Shown here: positions 1 through 13,799 of the stretch, piece by piece
Layout: every line of letters starts with the position of its first letter
How positions within the stretch are numbered: the stretch's first letter is position 1
DNA from: Zeugodacus cucurbitae
Lineage: Eukaryota; Arthropoda; Insecta; Diptera; Tephritidae
NCBI RefSeq assembly: GCF_028554725.1
Contig: NC_071669.1
Location: 28,200,001-28,264,000 of the forward strand
Direction: 5' to 3'
Length of the DNA stretch: 64,000 bases
The notes under the pieces: generated by a model
Databases searched by the model: none
What the model saw: the letters and a program-made list of their open reading frames with translations, nothing else
What the model was told of the DNA's origin: nothing
Program-made: the position numbers and the translations under genes

Positions 1-3000
1 CCGAGTATTTCAGATGTCTCTGGTATAAATACAGAATGTGTCTGGCAAATTATAGTCGATAATAGTTATGGAATAAATTTGGCATTTGATGCTTTCAATA
101 TCAGCTGTAGTGGTACCTTTTTGAGTGTGTGGAAGCCACTTGGTGATACAGATCAACTTCTACAAAAAACTTGTGGAAGCATATTACCCGAAACTAGATG
201 GATACAAAGCAATCGTCTGAAAGTTGTTTACAAAGCGGGTGCAGATGGTTGGGGAGCGTTCGCTTTCAAATTCAAGCGGGTAAGTAAAATGCCATTTTCT
301 TTCAAATTCAAATGTGGGTAAGTCAAATTCAACACTCAACATATATGTATTGTAATACAAAATTATTTATCTTCACTGAGTAAAATGTAAATTATTTCTT
401 ATAAATATCTCTACCAGGCATGTGGAGGCTATTTAAATGATACTTCTGGTTATATAAAATCTCGTTGGGATGAAAATTGTGAATGGAAAATTGAATCGGC
501 AGATTCAAAGATTTTCCTCAATATACTCCATTTGGAATGCGATTGTTCGAAACAAGCAAATTGTACCAGTGGCTTGAGAGTAGGTGTTGTAAGAACAAAA
601 GCTTGATGACTTCACAACTTTTTATTCATAATTTTAAATTATTACAGTTAATGGATGGAAATGATGAAAGCAAATTAAATGAATATTGCGATTCTCATCA
701 GTCTAACATTATACTATCAACAAGTGCTGTGTATATTTATGCAACGAAAATTGAATTTAAAGCCAAATATAGCATAGTGCAAAATTCATGTGGCGGTACC
801 GTAACATCGATGCGAGGTATATTGACTTCACCATACTATCCTCAATCATATCCATCAAATGTTGAATGCATATGGGAAATAGTAGCGTCCTCAGGAAACT
901 ACATTGAGCTGGATATTGATGAAATGGATATTGTGGCATCCGAAAACTGTAACCAAGACTTCTTGGAAATACGACAGAAAAACGAGCTTGGGAAGATTGT
1001 CAGCTTATATTGCTCTAATGAAACTGTAACCGATAAAATAACTATATTTGAGAGAGTTTGGATCAAATTCCGTAGTGTAGAAGGAAATACGGCGAGAGGT
1101 TTTAAGCTACTGTGGAATTATGGTAAGTCTTATTATAGTTTTGTATGTCACATCTAAAACTTAACTAGGTAGATATAGAGTTGTGCAACTTGAGTAAAAA
1201 TGTAGATACATATCTTTATAAAACTTGGTGTATGTATTTCTCAGCTGGTTGAGCGAAATTAGACCATTGAAAAATTGCATAGTTAATATTATAGTTAAAG
1301 TCCTAAAACTAAACGAGTTAGATATAGGGTTATATATACCAAAATGATCAGGGTGACGAGTAAAGTTCAAATCCGGATGTCTGTCCGTCCGTGCAAGCGG
1401 TAACTTGAGTAAAAATTGAGATATCTAATGAAACTTGGAACACGTGTTCCTTGGCACCATAAGAAGGTTAAGTTCGAAGATGGGCGGAATCGGACCACTG
1501 GCTGGTTATGAAAATAAAATTTGGAACATAGGATCGCATTAGGGAGGGGCACATTTGAATGTAATTTTTTTGGCAAAGTGGGCGTGACCCCGCCCCCAAA
1601 TAGGTTTTTTGTATATATCTTGCAAACCAATAAAGCTATATAAACCAAACTTTCTGTAGTCGTTTCTTTTAGCCGTTTCCTTATACAGTCCAAAAATGAA
1701 AGAAATCGGATAATAACCACGCCCACCTCCCATACAAAGGTTAGGTTGAAAATTACTAAAAGTGCGTTAACTCACTAACGAGAAACGTCAGAAACACTAA
1801 ATTTTACAGAAGAAATAGCAGAAGGAAGCTGCACTCACATTTTTTTACAAAATAGAAAATGGGCGTGGCGTCGCCCACTTATGGGTCAAAAACCATATCT
1901 CAAGAACTACTCGACAGATTTGTATGAAATTCGGTATATAATATTTTCTTGACACCCTGATGACACTGGTGGAATATAGGAATATATAACTACGTCTGCT
2001 TCCCATATAACTCAATTTTGATCCTTCTGATTCGTTCACTTTCACCATGACTTTTCAAGGCCCCTGATATCAAACATGAATAACTCAGTGCCTAAGGGTA
2101 ATTTTTCACCGAAAATATAAGTAAATCTCTAAATAAATTGCGAGAGTATAAAATGTTCGGTTGCACCCGAACTTAGCCTTTCCTTACTTGTTTAAAGTTA
2201 TCGCTTGCACAGCAGACATAATTCCTGTATTCAACACCTCTCGTCATCATGATCATTTTGATATATAACTTTACCTCTGTATCAATCTTGATTAGATACT
2301 ACATATTCTCTATTTTATTGATGTCTGGTGGGTCCTTAAATCCAAGAGTAAATGACGAGGGCCATATCAATAGGTGCATTATCATGAGAAAACAGCGGCA
2401 AATTTCTAAATAAATTAAAAAAAATGGAAATCAGGAGTTTCGAATACCACTTGTCTAGCCCCTTAATATATGTTCAAACAAAAATTATATAAATCTTAGA
2501 CTTAATAAATTAATCAGTCTTCCTCTTGACCACAGATGTTCCTCTCTTTATAATTAACATTACCGTCAACACAATTGACTTATTTTATTTTACCTTTTTA
2601 AACAGAATAAAATATACATGTAATTTTTGTATTCGACAATATGTAGATTTAAAGGAAAATGGATTTAACGTCAAATTTGATTGTTAATTCTTTTTCATAG
2701 CTCATTACAGTGAACTAAACAGCAGAGTGGGTTCGATCGAGGCACCCCCTTTAAATTCCATTCGTAATAAGGAAGCATACACATGGAGAATTCTATTGCC
2801 TAGAGGAAGTTTTATTTATATCGAATTCAAAGAGTATAATAGGGGCTTAAGAGTAAGAATACTTATATTCCTAAAAAGTTGTGTAGATTGTATATTTATT
2901 GATTTATTATTATTATTTTTATTTTTTTTATACATTTACTAGTTGTATGATGGTTTCGATGACTCGGCCTTGGAGATACCAATACCCGTTTCTCCCTGGC

Positions 3001-6000
3001 AATATACATCAAGTAGCAATGTTTTATATTTAATAAGTAATAATGAAGAGTTGGAAGCATTTAAAATTAATTGGAAAACTGTGAACAATAGCGTCACACA
3101 AACCAACTTAACAACAGGTGCCTGCAACAATACATTTGTTATAAGTTATATAAATCGCCTAAATATATCCTCACCTGGCTATCCCAACGATTATGCTAAT
3201 GATTTGGACTGCGAATGGGTAATAAAACCAGAAGATCCGACGGAGCATATTGTTTTGAGCATATACGACGTTAAGCTCGAAACTAATGGAGAATCAGATT
3301 ACTTGCGCGTTTTTTCATCCCCAAACTTAAGAAACTGGCATCAAGAGCTGAATATGTTTGATAGCAGAAACAAGTCTATACTGCCAATTAAAGTTGTGCA
3401 TGGCACCCCATATTTGAAAGTGGTATTTCATTCTGATTATAGCGTGACTAACACTGGTTTTACAGCATTGGCTAGAACTGCTTGCGGAGCAAATATGACC
3501 GGACTAACAGGGCAAATACTGGACAGAAGAGCCATTCGCTCTTGGAGTTCAAATACAGAGTGCTTCTGGCACATTGAAGCGCAGACTGGAAAGCGGATCG
3601 CCTTAAACTTTAATTTCGGAAAACGTGTCGTGCCTAAAACGCAGACATGTCGGCAATATGCAATTGTATACGACGGTTTTGATGATAATGCACCCATATT
3701 AACACCTGGGCGGATATGTAACCAGGAGGGTCGAAATGTTAAAAGTATTAAGTCATCAAATAACCGATTAACAATTAAATACAATCTCAATTGGACTAAT
3801 CCATTTGAGATGGATTTCGACTTTAATCTGACTTATCAGCAAGTCGGAGGTTGCGAAACAGAAATACAGCTAACTCATTATCTAACTTCAGTTAATATAA
3901 GCTCACCTAACTATCCCAATGTACCAAACCCACATACGGAATGCAATTGGATTATAGTCGGTCCCATTGGTGAAATATTACAAGCAGAATTTATAGAACG
4001 ATTTAGCCTTAATACGCGATATTGCGATAAGGAGTATATCGAATTTTTTGATGGATCCACGGAATTATCACATAGTTTTGGACGTTTTTGTACAAAACCA
4101 AATCCAATACGCTCTACTGGAAATATTCTTCGTTTGCATTATTTAACTGACATAAATGAACCACGAAACGGATTTCTCCTAAATGTATCTATAGCGAACT
4201 GTGGTGGAATTTATACAGGCTTAATTGGAGAAATCTCATCAAAAGGTTACCCAGGGCCTGGCGCTTATCTAAAACCCGCCATTTGTGAATACACAATAAA
4301 AATGCCAATTCCATCCAGAATACGTTTAAATTTCAGTGATTTTGATTTACCTTTCGATGCCAACAATTTGAACCGTTCCGATCGCATTGAAATATTCACA
4401 GTGAGAGAGAACACCGAAACGATTGCTGTTTTATACGGAAATGCTACTGTTTTGCCTATTTTAGAAACCGATTACAACGTTGTAACCTTACGTTTCATAA
4501 CGTTTGCTGGCAGTCATTTACATCGAGGATTTAGATTGAAATTTCATCGGTTATATGGTGGTTGCTATCGCGACGTGAACAACGAGTCAGGAATATTAAC
4601 ATTGGCACCACAGGAGCGGGCCTATGGCTATGCATCTTGCAGATGGAAAATAACGGTTCCGAAAGGCCAACGAATATCCTTTGAGTTTGAAAAATTCGAG
4701 TCTCAAAGTGTGCCCAATAATACAGATAGGTAAACATTATATCAAGTCTTTTATATGTCTTCTTATGTTTATGTATAATTACGGTTTTGAGGAAATATTT
4801 TGGATATCACGGTTTTCTACCGGGAGTTACATTTGTGATTTTTTATTTTAAATTATTTTGGTGATATTAGCTAAAGGGATTTACTTTTCCCACTATATAA
4901 ACTGAGTACTGAGAATAAGTGTACTACGAACAAAAAATTACGTGTACAGGGAAATGTTTCACCTTTTAAGTTACTTATCTCTTAAACTAATTACGATATT
5001 TTCGTTTAAAAGTGAGATAAAGTGCGTTTTTTTTAGTTATTTGAATGTAATAAAAATTTATTTAAAAAAAATATTCTCTCCGAAAAATTAAAAGAAATGA
5101 GATAAATCCGATTATAGGAACCAAAAAAATTGTACACTTGTTGACAACACTTTAAATACAGTAATTTACTAAGTAGCTTTTGCATTCACTCAATTTTAGA
5201 TTGTTATATCACGAAACAAGCCACACTTATCGAAAAGAAATATTGCGAAGCGTTTACTATACCAAAGGGTAAATCCACCGAGATAACAAACTATAGAATT
5301 CAGTAAAGATTAATATACAGATGAGTACAAATTTAATTTAATTTGATCTGATTATCGTCGATTTGTATGGAGAAAGGAGGGAGAAGCACTGTAAAATCAA
5401 ACTTTAAATAATACTGTTAATCATTGCACCCCACATTATAATGTAAAATGTGAGTTTAACATCTAACCCACAAAATAGAGGCAAACATCTGCGAGCCTAT
5501 ATGGAGATAAAACTAGCAGAGCTCAAAGTTAAAGGTAACAAGTAAGGAAGGGCTAAGTTCGAGTGTAACCGAACTAAAATGTTCTTACTCCCACAATTTA
5601 TTTATTTTATTTAATTAATATAACACACAATTTGATAACTCCATTGAAAGTTTGAAACCCTTTATATTAAGTATATGGGAGCTAGGAGAAGTTATGACCC
5701 GATTTCATATTAGAAGAAAAATATTCGTTTTCTATTTCTTCAAAATATCTGAGAGACTTACCTACATTTTCGGTAAAAATTTATTTGAAGTTCTGAGGTC
5801 CTCATGTTCGATGTACGGGCCCTTGAATACTTATAGTCCGATTTCGGCAATTTTTATAAGGGCGCTGACACGCTATAATTGCAGTATTCGAGCATTTGTT
5901 ATCCGATATCTTCACTAGTGCTCACTTTATATATTGTAAAATAAATGCTTCAGATCGACTTCAAAGTAACGTTGTATGGAAAGGGTGGTTGTGAACTATG

Positions 6001-9000
6001 GACGATGGACTAATTTCATAACATATCATTGGGATGCCAGGAGAATGTTATGAACCGAATTTCATTTAAATTGGTTGAGTAGTTTCTGAGATATGGTTTT
6101 TGACCCATAAGAGGGTGGAGCCACGCCCATTTCAAACTTTGCATACCAATTTGCGCGCACCTCTTCTTTACCATGAAATTTAAGGTGTCTGGTGTTGTCT
6201 TAGTGGATTAAAGAATTTTTGGTAGTTTTCACCTTTGTATGTGAGGTGGGCTTGGTTATAATCCGAATTCTTCCATTTTTGAACTATACAAGGAAGTGGC
6301 TAAAAGAAACAACTCTAGAGAGTTTGGTTGATATAGCTTTAGTGGTTTACGAGATGTGTACAAATAACTAAATAGGGGCGGGGCCACGCCCACTTTCTCA
6401 AAAAATTACATGCAAATATGCCTCTTTTTATACTCTCGCAACAAAAGTTGCTAAGAGAGTATTATAGTTTTGTTCACATAACGGTTGTTTGTAAGTTATA
6501 AAACAAAACGAGTTAGATATAGGGTTATATATAACAAAATGATCAGGATGACGGGACGAGTTGAAATGTCTGTCTGTCCGTCCGTCTGTCTGACCGTGCA
6601 ACAGATAACTTGAGTAAAAATTGAGATATCTTAACGAAAGTTGGAACACGTATTCCTCGGAACCCTGAGAGGGTTGCTTTCGATGATGGACAAAATCAGA
6701 CCTTTGCCACGACCACAAAATGTCGAAAACTGAAAACACATAAAGTGTCATAACTAAGCCATTAATAAAGTTATAACAGTAAAATTTGGAATAAAGGATC
6801 GCACTAGAAAGGGCGTGGCCCCGACCCAAATCGGTTACTTGTAAATATCTCGCAAACCAATGAAGCTATATAAACCAAAATTTCTGGTTTTTCTTACGTA
6901 CGCCACTGTACGGATAATAACCCCGCCCTCCTTCCATACAAAGGTTAGGTTGAAAATTACTAAAATTGGGTTAGCTCACTAACGAAAAACGTCAGAAACA
7001 CTAAATTGTACAGGAGAAATAGCAGAAGGAAGCTGCATTCAGATTTATTTACAAAATAGAAAATGGGCGTGACATCGCCTACTTATGGGTCAAAAACCAT
7101 ATCTACTCGACAGATTTCAATGAAATCCGGTATATAATACCCCTTGACACCCTGATAACAAGGATAAAAAATGGGCGAAATCGGTTCACAACCACAACTG
7201 CTTTCCTTTTAACTAAATTTTGAATTCCAGCTGATTCCTTCACTTTATAATATATACATAAGGAACCAATGAAGATAGCGGAATAAAACTTTACACAAAT
7301 TGTACATATCATCTCTGTCTTCACTTGTGAAAAAAATTTTCGAAAACGCACCATAACTTTTCAAACCTTAGATACCGAACATGTTGAACTCAGCGCCTAA
7401 GGGTAAATTTAACCGAAAATATGGGTAATTCTCTCAGATAATTTAATGTAATTCAGAGGATATTGTTTTCTTCTAATAGTGGGTCTCTGTTCCAAAAATT
7501 ATTAAAATCGGGTCATAACATCTCCTAGCTCCCATATACCTAATTATAAGTTTTTATATGTATTGGTTAATATGTGAGATATCTTTGCAAAATTAAGTGA
7601 GCATATATTCTGGGGTATAGTGTACCTTGCTGGTGAAAATGAATGAAATCGGTTCAGGACAACTCGGTTACCTCATTCGTCATCTTCGTCATCCTGATCA
7701 ACTTTGTTGCGAGAGTATAACAATTAGGTTAAGACAGCTCTTCAGGAGTTAAGGCTAAATATACCGCTCGAACTTACACAAAATTTATTGCATTCTAATG
7801 TTGGAAGACTGCAAAAGGCTAATAGGCACTAATTTTTCTTAAACAACTTTGTAATCTTCATCTATGCAAACTGTACAAGTTTTTGTTTGGCTTCAGAAAT
7901 CGGAGTTATTTTAAATTTTTTAATTTTTCGCAGAAAACTTAATTTTAAATTTTTAAATACATTTTATTTACTTTCATATAACTAATAAAACGCACTTTAT
8001 CTCACTTTTGGATTCCAGTAAATATCTTCACTAACACTATTCATTTCTGGAGTTCAATATTATTGTCAAGTTTTAAGTTATTGGGCTTATAAAACAATTT
8101 ACTTGTATTTCATAGCTTTCTCTTCCAATCTTCCAGATTTATGATGTTAAGTCCTCCTTTCCTAAGAACAACAAAAATATCATTTTTCAATGATATGACT
8201 ATGCTTTCAAAAATTGTCGAAATTGATGCAAACAACGTAACTACGTCTGAGAAAATAGTATCCTCGGATAACTTTATGTATGTTCGTATCGATATTAACG
8301 GGTATCTGAGGCCAATACGAAAACTTCAGGCACGCTACAGCTCGAATGAAGAATCTCCTTGCCCTAAAGATATCAACGAGCAGTTTGCTGGATCTGTGGA
8401 TACAAGCAACCTTCCATCGAATACAAATTTCTTTTGCAGCTTAAAATTTGGATTAAACGGATTTGAGACTATAACATTTCATATAAAGGAGCTTCAGATT
8501 GCCAGAAATAACTCAATGAACTATCCATATGCCATCCGTTTCGTAGACGAAAGATTAATGATGCCATATAAAACAATATTTAGGAATATATCTGATACAG
8601 TGGTATCGTTTTCATCCAGAGGTGGAATGCTATCTATCCTGCAAAATGATGTAGTTAAGATTAAACGATTTTCTGCAAATTTTTATCGTCATTCTTGTGG
8701 CGGCAGTTTTAATATATTTGATGATTTCAAAATAGTATTTCCCCCAGACAATTTTGTATACAATGGAGATGGCAATCCTGTTGAGTGTTCATGGATGATC
8801 ACAGGCGGTTCTGAAAGTCGACCTTATAAACTTATTGGAAATTTCAGCTTTATTAACGACTGCAATGAAGAATATATTGGCGTTTATTCCTTTATGTCGG
8901 CAGATCAACCACAAATAGCTAAAATATGTCACAATTCAACAGAACTTCTAGCTGGTATTGCCTTAAAACAACATGTGACAACCATATTGTATCATTCGAG

Positions 9001-12000
9001 CGACTATAAGGCTGGCTCATCATCATTTCAGATAAGGGCTGAATCATCTATTGCTTGTGGCACGAAAACGATGGTCAAAAGTAATTCCCCAACAGTGTCT
9101 ATAAACTCTAAAAATTATCAAAATAATATAGAATGCAATTTGGAATTTGAAGCAGGTTCAGGACTTTACATGTTTGTGGAATTTACAGGGAGATTTTTTA
9201 TTGAAAAATCTATAAACTGTACAAAAGATTATCTTCAAATATATACCTATGAAAGTGATGTTTGGCAACCAAAAGAACGATTTTGCGGCCGAGATGTTCC
9301 CAGCAAGTATAATGCAACATCAAATCGCATTATGATTGTATTTCGTACTAACAACTCAACTACAGGAGATGGATTCACTTTTCGTGTATCAGCACTCTGT
9401 TTGGCTACTTTTAACGTTACCGACCAGTTGCAAGTAGTACAAACTCCTGATTTACGTAGCCTGCCGTACTCACGGTTTCAGTGCGGTTATACATTTGTAT
9501 CGAACTCTACAAATGCAATCAACTTGCAAATCAAAGAAGGATCTCCTACATACGCTCGCCATTCACACACTACAGGTTGGCCATGTTCATTGGGAACTTT
9601 CACAGTATATAAAAAGGATTCCGATGGAAATGAAATTAAAGCCGGCGAATATTGTGGTCCAATTGAAGTAACGGAAAGCCGTTATTTGCGTTTAACTAGT
9701 AACATGCTCTATGATCACTTTTTGATAGCATATCAACTGAATACATGCGGCGGAAATATCACCACTTACGCAATCATTCGTCCTCTAACAGCACTTAACA
9801 AAGAAGGCAACTCATACGCAAATAATATGAATTGCGTTTGGAATATAATAGCACCGACAGATTACTCCATATTAGTACGTTTTAAATATTTCGAAATAGA
9901 AACACACTACAAGTGTGAGTTTGATTTTGTAGCAATCAATGCAGGCTCTGCTCCAAGACTTGACAATGAATTAGTAAAGCTCTGCGGGAATTTAAGTGCG
10001 GACCCACCTTTGGTTCTAGTCGACGCTAATCAGGCTGTTATAACAGCAGTGTCTGATGATAGCAATGCAGAAAAAGGTTTTATGGCCGAAGTGATCTTTG
10101 TCCGCAATTGTAACGAGCGCATCGCCTTGACCAACGATGATAGCATTTCACAACCTCTTATAATGATTAGGAATTATACAGTTAATTCATTCGAGGAATT
10201 GCACTGCCAAATTCGTGTCACCGCACCAGAAAGTTATCGCGTCAAAATGCAAATTAGAAATCTTGATATAAATCCGGTTGAATGTGTGCATAAGAAGTGT
10301 GGACAGTGCAATTACCTAGAGTTCATCGAAGCTGCACAAAGAATGGATACATCCATTTCAATGGGTAAATTTTGCACAAAAGATGAAGTTAAAAAGACGC
10401 TTGTAACTTCCAATGAACATGCATTGATACAATTTAGTTTTATTAAGAAGGGAAATTACACACTCGAACTTGTTCTGGAAATAGAAAGGTCTATATGTGG
10501 CGTTTCCAATGAACTAGTGCTGCAGAGAGATAAGGTTCGGCTATTAAAAAGCGTTTTTAATAACATAAATCAATTAAAAGTATTATATTTTTAGAATTTA
10601 ACTATCAGATTTCCACCTAATAATGGTTCCACATATCTATCTAATACTCACTGCCAATGGAGCATAAAATCAACGACCGATTTTCAAATTCATTTTGATT
10701 ATTTACTCTTACAGCCGGCATCGCCTGAAACAGGCAAATGCGTTGACTATCTTCGAATAATTCAGGATACGGTAAATTAATTCAAATTTATTTCATTAAT
10801 TTTTTTTTATAATAAAATATTAAAAAATGAATTTCAAAGTAATTCATGCATATGTATTTAAACTTTCTGACAGGAGGAAGAAGCTTATTGTGGAAACGCA
10901 ACAGGATTTACCAAATATATAACTGCCTCCAGGGAAAATGAAAATGATTTTACCGAACTTACCTTTCACAGTGATGATTCCGTAGAAGATAAAGGTTTTA
11001 AAATCGAAATTTCCAGTCAGCAACGTAAGTAACTAAAGGTCACAGATAGCCAAAAAGAACTTTACCGCCAAATTAATTGTTGGAAACTTTTATATTTATA
11101 TGAAATTACTAATCTGGTACTGGAAGAATTTTTGTATTCAATAACGTTTTTAAAGTCTTGAATAATTCATTAAAAAATAATTGAGTATTGTCTCGTTCTT
11201 TTGGAGAAATATAGTCGATTTATACATATATCGGAGCCAACTTAGGTTTTAATTCCCTGATATCGTCATAAAGTTGGAGTAATTCAATAGAGTTCGTAAA
11301 TACCAAAACGTAAGGCCATAACGCTTTACGAATATTTCAATATTTCATATACATACATACATATAAGCTTTTGCATCATACATAAAAGGAAAGATGTTTA
11401 ATTCAATTAATTAAATTTATAATTTTATGTAATTTATGCATCACTGTATTTTTGATTCCGCAAACTCGGTTATCACATTAGAAACTAATTTGATTACACA
11501 ACTCAGTGTGTTAAAGGTATTTTGCCATATTTTCAGGTTGTAATCGCACTTATTCGAAACTCAGCGGACTTATCGATTTCGGAGCAAATGGGGACTCCAA
11601 TCAAACCTGTTTCGAAAATATAGTTTTACCAGATAATTACACCATTAACCTATATGTGCTCGTAATGAATTCACATTATATGGAGAGAAATTGTTCTACA
11701 CCTAATTTCCAGGTAAGCATGCTATGGTATATTAATAAATGTTTGTGTAATAGTTTTATAAATTCTATTTGTATTATATTTCTTTCCAGATAAATGACAC
11801 CTCAGTTAGTAAAACTCTACGGACACGATGCATTTCCTATTTTTATGATGAGCACCTTCAAACAAACTCGAGTGCACTTCGTATATTTAGCAGAAACTTT
11901 GATACTTTAAATATATTTTACTACGCCAGCAAAAAATCGTCGGGCATAGGTTGCGGAGGGGAGATACATACAATGAGGGGTGATATTTCGAGCCCGTCTT

Positions 12001-13741
12001 ATGAGCATCGAAACTTCTCCGAATGTCGTTGGGATGTAAATGTTCCCGAACCAAATCGCTTGGGACTGTATTTTAGAAGTACGTATATATAAAACGTCTT
12101 ATCCGTATCTCTATTTTACTGCATTTGTTCTCATATTTTCGGAAGTTCATCTTAATTCGATATTATGATTCTTAAGAATCATACGAAATAATTACTATCA
12201 ACGATTCTCTTATTTATTTTGTATGATATTTTCATGCTTTTTTTAGGAATGTCTATTGCTTTGTCACATTTTTATACTCTCGCAACAAATGTTGCTAAAG
12301 AGAGTATTATAGTTTTGTTCACATAACGGTTGTTTGCAACACCCTAAACTAAACGAGTTAGATATAGGGTTATATATACCAAAGTGATCAGGGTGAAGAG
12401 TGGATTTCAAATCCGAATGTCTGTCTGTCCGTCCGTCCGTCCGTCCGTCCGTCCGTCTGTGCAAGCTGTAACTTGAGTAAAAATTAAGATATCTTGAAGA
12501 AACTTGGCACACTTATTTCTTGGCACCATAGGAAGGTTGCTTTCGAAAATGAGCAAAATCGGACCACTGCCACGCCCACAAAATGGCGAAAACCGAAAAC
12601 ACATAAAGTGCCATAACTAAGCCATAAATAAAGCTATGGAAATAAAATTTTGTATGAAGGATCGTACTATGAAGGGGCATATTTGGATGTAATATTTTTG
12701 GAGAAGTGGGCGTGGCCCCGCCCCCTACTAAGTTTTTTGTACGTATCTCGCAAACCAATAGAGCTATATAAACCAAACTTTCTGCAGTCGTTTTTTTTGG
12801 TCACTTCCAAATACAGTCCAAAAATGAAAGAAATCGGATCATAACCACGCCCACCTCCCATACAAAAGTTAGGTTGAAAATTACTAAAAGTGGGTTAACT
12901 CATTAACGAAAAACGTCAGAACCACTAAATTTCACATAAGAAATGGCAGATAAAAGCTGCACTCAGATATTTTTACAAAATGGAAAATGGGCGTGGCGTC
13001 GACCACTTATGGGTCAAAAACCATATCTCAGGAACTACTCGATCGATTTCAATGAAACTTGGTTTGTAATAGTTTCCTTACATCCGAATGATATGTTGTG
13101 AAAATTGGCCAAATCGCTCCACAACCACGCCTACTTCCTATATACCAGAACTTTGAAGACAATCTGAATCGTTTACTTTACAATATATAAAGTAAGTACT
13201 AGTGAAGATATCGGTGCAGAACTTTGCACAAATACTATGTTAATAGTGTGTCAGCCCCATTCCAAAAATCGCCGAAATCGGACCATAGGTTTTCAAGGCC
13301 CCATATATCGAACATGAGGACCTCGGTGCTTCTAACCTAATATTATGGTTTCCAACTTTCAATGGCCTTTATACAATATATATGACGAATATGTGGGTCA
13401 AATTGTGTATTATATAATATAAATAAAGTTAAATAAATAAATTGCGGTAGTATTAAATGTTCGGTTACACCCGAACTTAGCCCTTCCTTACTTGTTTTCT
13501 TTACTGTTTTATTAACTTTTCAGCGTTCGACATGGGTTCAAAGGTAAACTGTGACTTGGATTATGTAAATATCGTTGAAATTTCGTCCAATGGAGAAGAG
13601 AAAGTAGCGAAAAGTATATGCGCAAATCAGTACATGAATGAGTTCGTTTCGAAAACAAGTAGAATTGCGATTATTTCGAAAAAATCGCCAAACTTTAATG
13701 GAAATGGATGGACTTTAAACTTTCGAAAGCTAGCTGACTAG
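1..13741 (+). CDS. Cubilin-like multi-CUB endocytic receptor, 3' part (11 exons)
   Basis: The sequence shows exons 1-279, 418-579, 648-1122, 2701-2852, 2943-4729, 8137-10534, 10595-10771, 10874-11024, 11537-11712, 11790-12078 and 13524-13741. All have GT/AG borders and compatible phases, giving about 2,087 residues that end in TAG at 13739. About 18 consecutive CUB domains can be read, with recurring CGG starts, SSPxYP, C-x-W and D-Y-L-x-I-Y-D-G-like motifs (for example YDGFDD in the 2943 exon and CGGxIxTMRGxISSP in the 11790 exon). No membrane segment is visible, which fits cubilin, a peripheral protein held by amnionless. Vertebrate cubilin has 27 CUB domains and drives endocytosis; fly cubilins act in nephrocyte protein uptake. 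The EGF-containing N-terminus and about nine CUB domains would lie upstream of the window. Flies have two cubilin paralogues and I cannot tell which this is. The donor of the second exon could also be at 588; 579 gives the better CUB spacing. Confidence 0.93.
1160..2190 (+). mobile_element. GTCY-repeat element (DINE-1/HINE-like) in a cubilin intron
   Basis: This fills the intron between the 648 and 2701 exons. From about 1285 it matches the better-kept copy at 12269-13494: the GTTAGATATAGGGTTATATA block, a short GTCY tract (1380-1393), the core, then TTGCGAGAGTATAAAATG, the GTTCGG/CCGAAC hairpin and the CTTACTTG end at 2190. The left terminus is degenerate, and a second diverged core piece (about 1165-1280) precedes it. 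It has no coding capacity. It lies in the sense direction of the host gene. Confidence 0.7.
5008..5150 (+). repeat. Left arm of a long inverted repeat in a cubilin intron
   Basis: The arm begins AAAAGTGAGATAAAGTGCG. Its reverse complement, diverged but alignable over roughly 140 bases, lies at 7860-8009 (CGCACTTTATCTCACTTTT). Together they look like the long terminal inverted repeats of a DNA transposon or fold-back element whose centre was later filled by two GTCY elements. No transposase is visible. Confidence 0.6.
5539..6425 (-). mobile_element. GTCY-repeat element (DINE-1/HINE-like), truncated
   Basis: On the + strand it begins CAAGTAAGGAAGGGCTAAG, then the GTTCGAGTGTAACCGAAC hairpin, so its 3' end is at 5539. 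The core runs to about 6425, where it meets the 5' end of an oppositely oriented copy. The GTCY tract and its own 5' end are missing. It lies within the 4730-8136 intron of the cubilin-like gene. Confidence 0.7.
6424..7722 (+). mobile_element. GTCY-repeat element (DINE-1/HINE-like), rearranged 3' end
   Basis: It starts with the 5' subterminal repeat TTTTTATACTCTCGCAAC, then the AGAGAGTATTATAGTTTTG hairpin arm and the GTCTGTCTGTCCGTCC tract near 6570. The usual CTTACTTG end is absent. The last 40 bases read as an inverted copy of its own 5' end and finish TTGCGAGAGTATAA at about 7720, so this end arose by rearrangement. Confidence 0.65.
7860..8009 (-). repeat. Right arm of a long inverted repeat in a cubilin intron
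   Basis: This is the reverse-complement partner of 5008-5150. The outer 30 bases match best. The outer edge lies 127 bases before the acceptor of the 8137 exon. Confidence 0.6.
12269..13494 (+). mobile_element. Near-complete GTCY-repeat element (DINE-1/HINE-like), reference copy
   Basis: This is the best-kept copy, about 1.23 kb. It has the 5' subterminal repeat TTTATACTCTCGCAAC near 12271, a hairpin arm AGAGAGTATTATAG, ten tandem GTCY units (12419-12460), a non-coding core, a decayed 3' subterminal repeat (TTGCGGTAGTATTAAA), the stem GTTCGG (13459-13464) and CCGAAC (13471-13476), and the end CTTACTTG next to a T run. Subterminal inverted repeats, a GTCY microsatellite and a 3' hairpin at a T-rich site are the hallmarks of Helentron-associated INE elements (Drosophila DINE-1). 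The family assignment is by structure only. It fills the last intron of the cubilin-like gene. Confidence 0.7.
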
Positions 13742-13768
13742 TTTGAGATATACCTATTATACAATATT

Positions 13769-13787
13769 AATAAATAATTTTAATAAA
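13769..13787 (+). promoter_or_regulatory. Polyadenylation signals of the cubilin-like gene
   Basis: Two AATAAA hexamers, at 13769-13774 and 13782-13787, lie 28 and 41 bases after the stop codon. They imply a very short 3' UTR. Confidence 0.6.
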
Positions 13788-13799
13788 ATATCTATGTAA

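Noticed and set aside
280..323. A second GTAAGT donor at 318 after a repeated TTCAAATTCAA, as an alternative cubilin exon end
   Set aside because: Using it changes the phase and breaks the frame into the 418 exon; the donor at 280 keeps phase 0 and the CUB pattern.
3437..3790. Open frame on the - strand inside the large cubilin exon
   Set aside because: It is the antisense shadow of a well-supported CUB exon and has no family resemblance.
12419..12460. GTCY tract as a CRISPR-like or regulatory array
   Set aside because: It is a 4-bp microsatellite and a standard part of the dispersed repeat.
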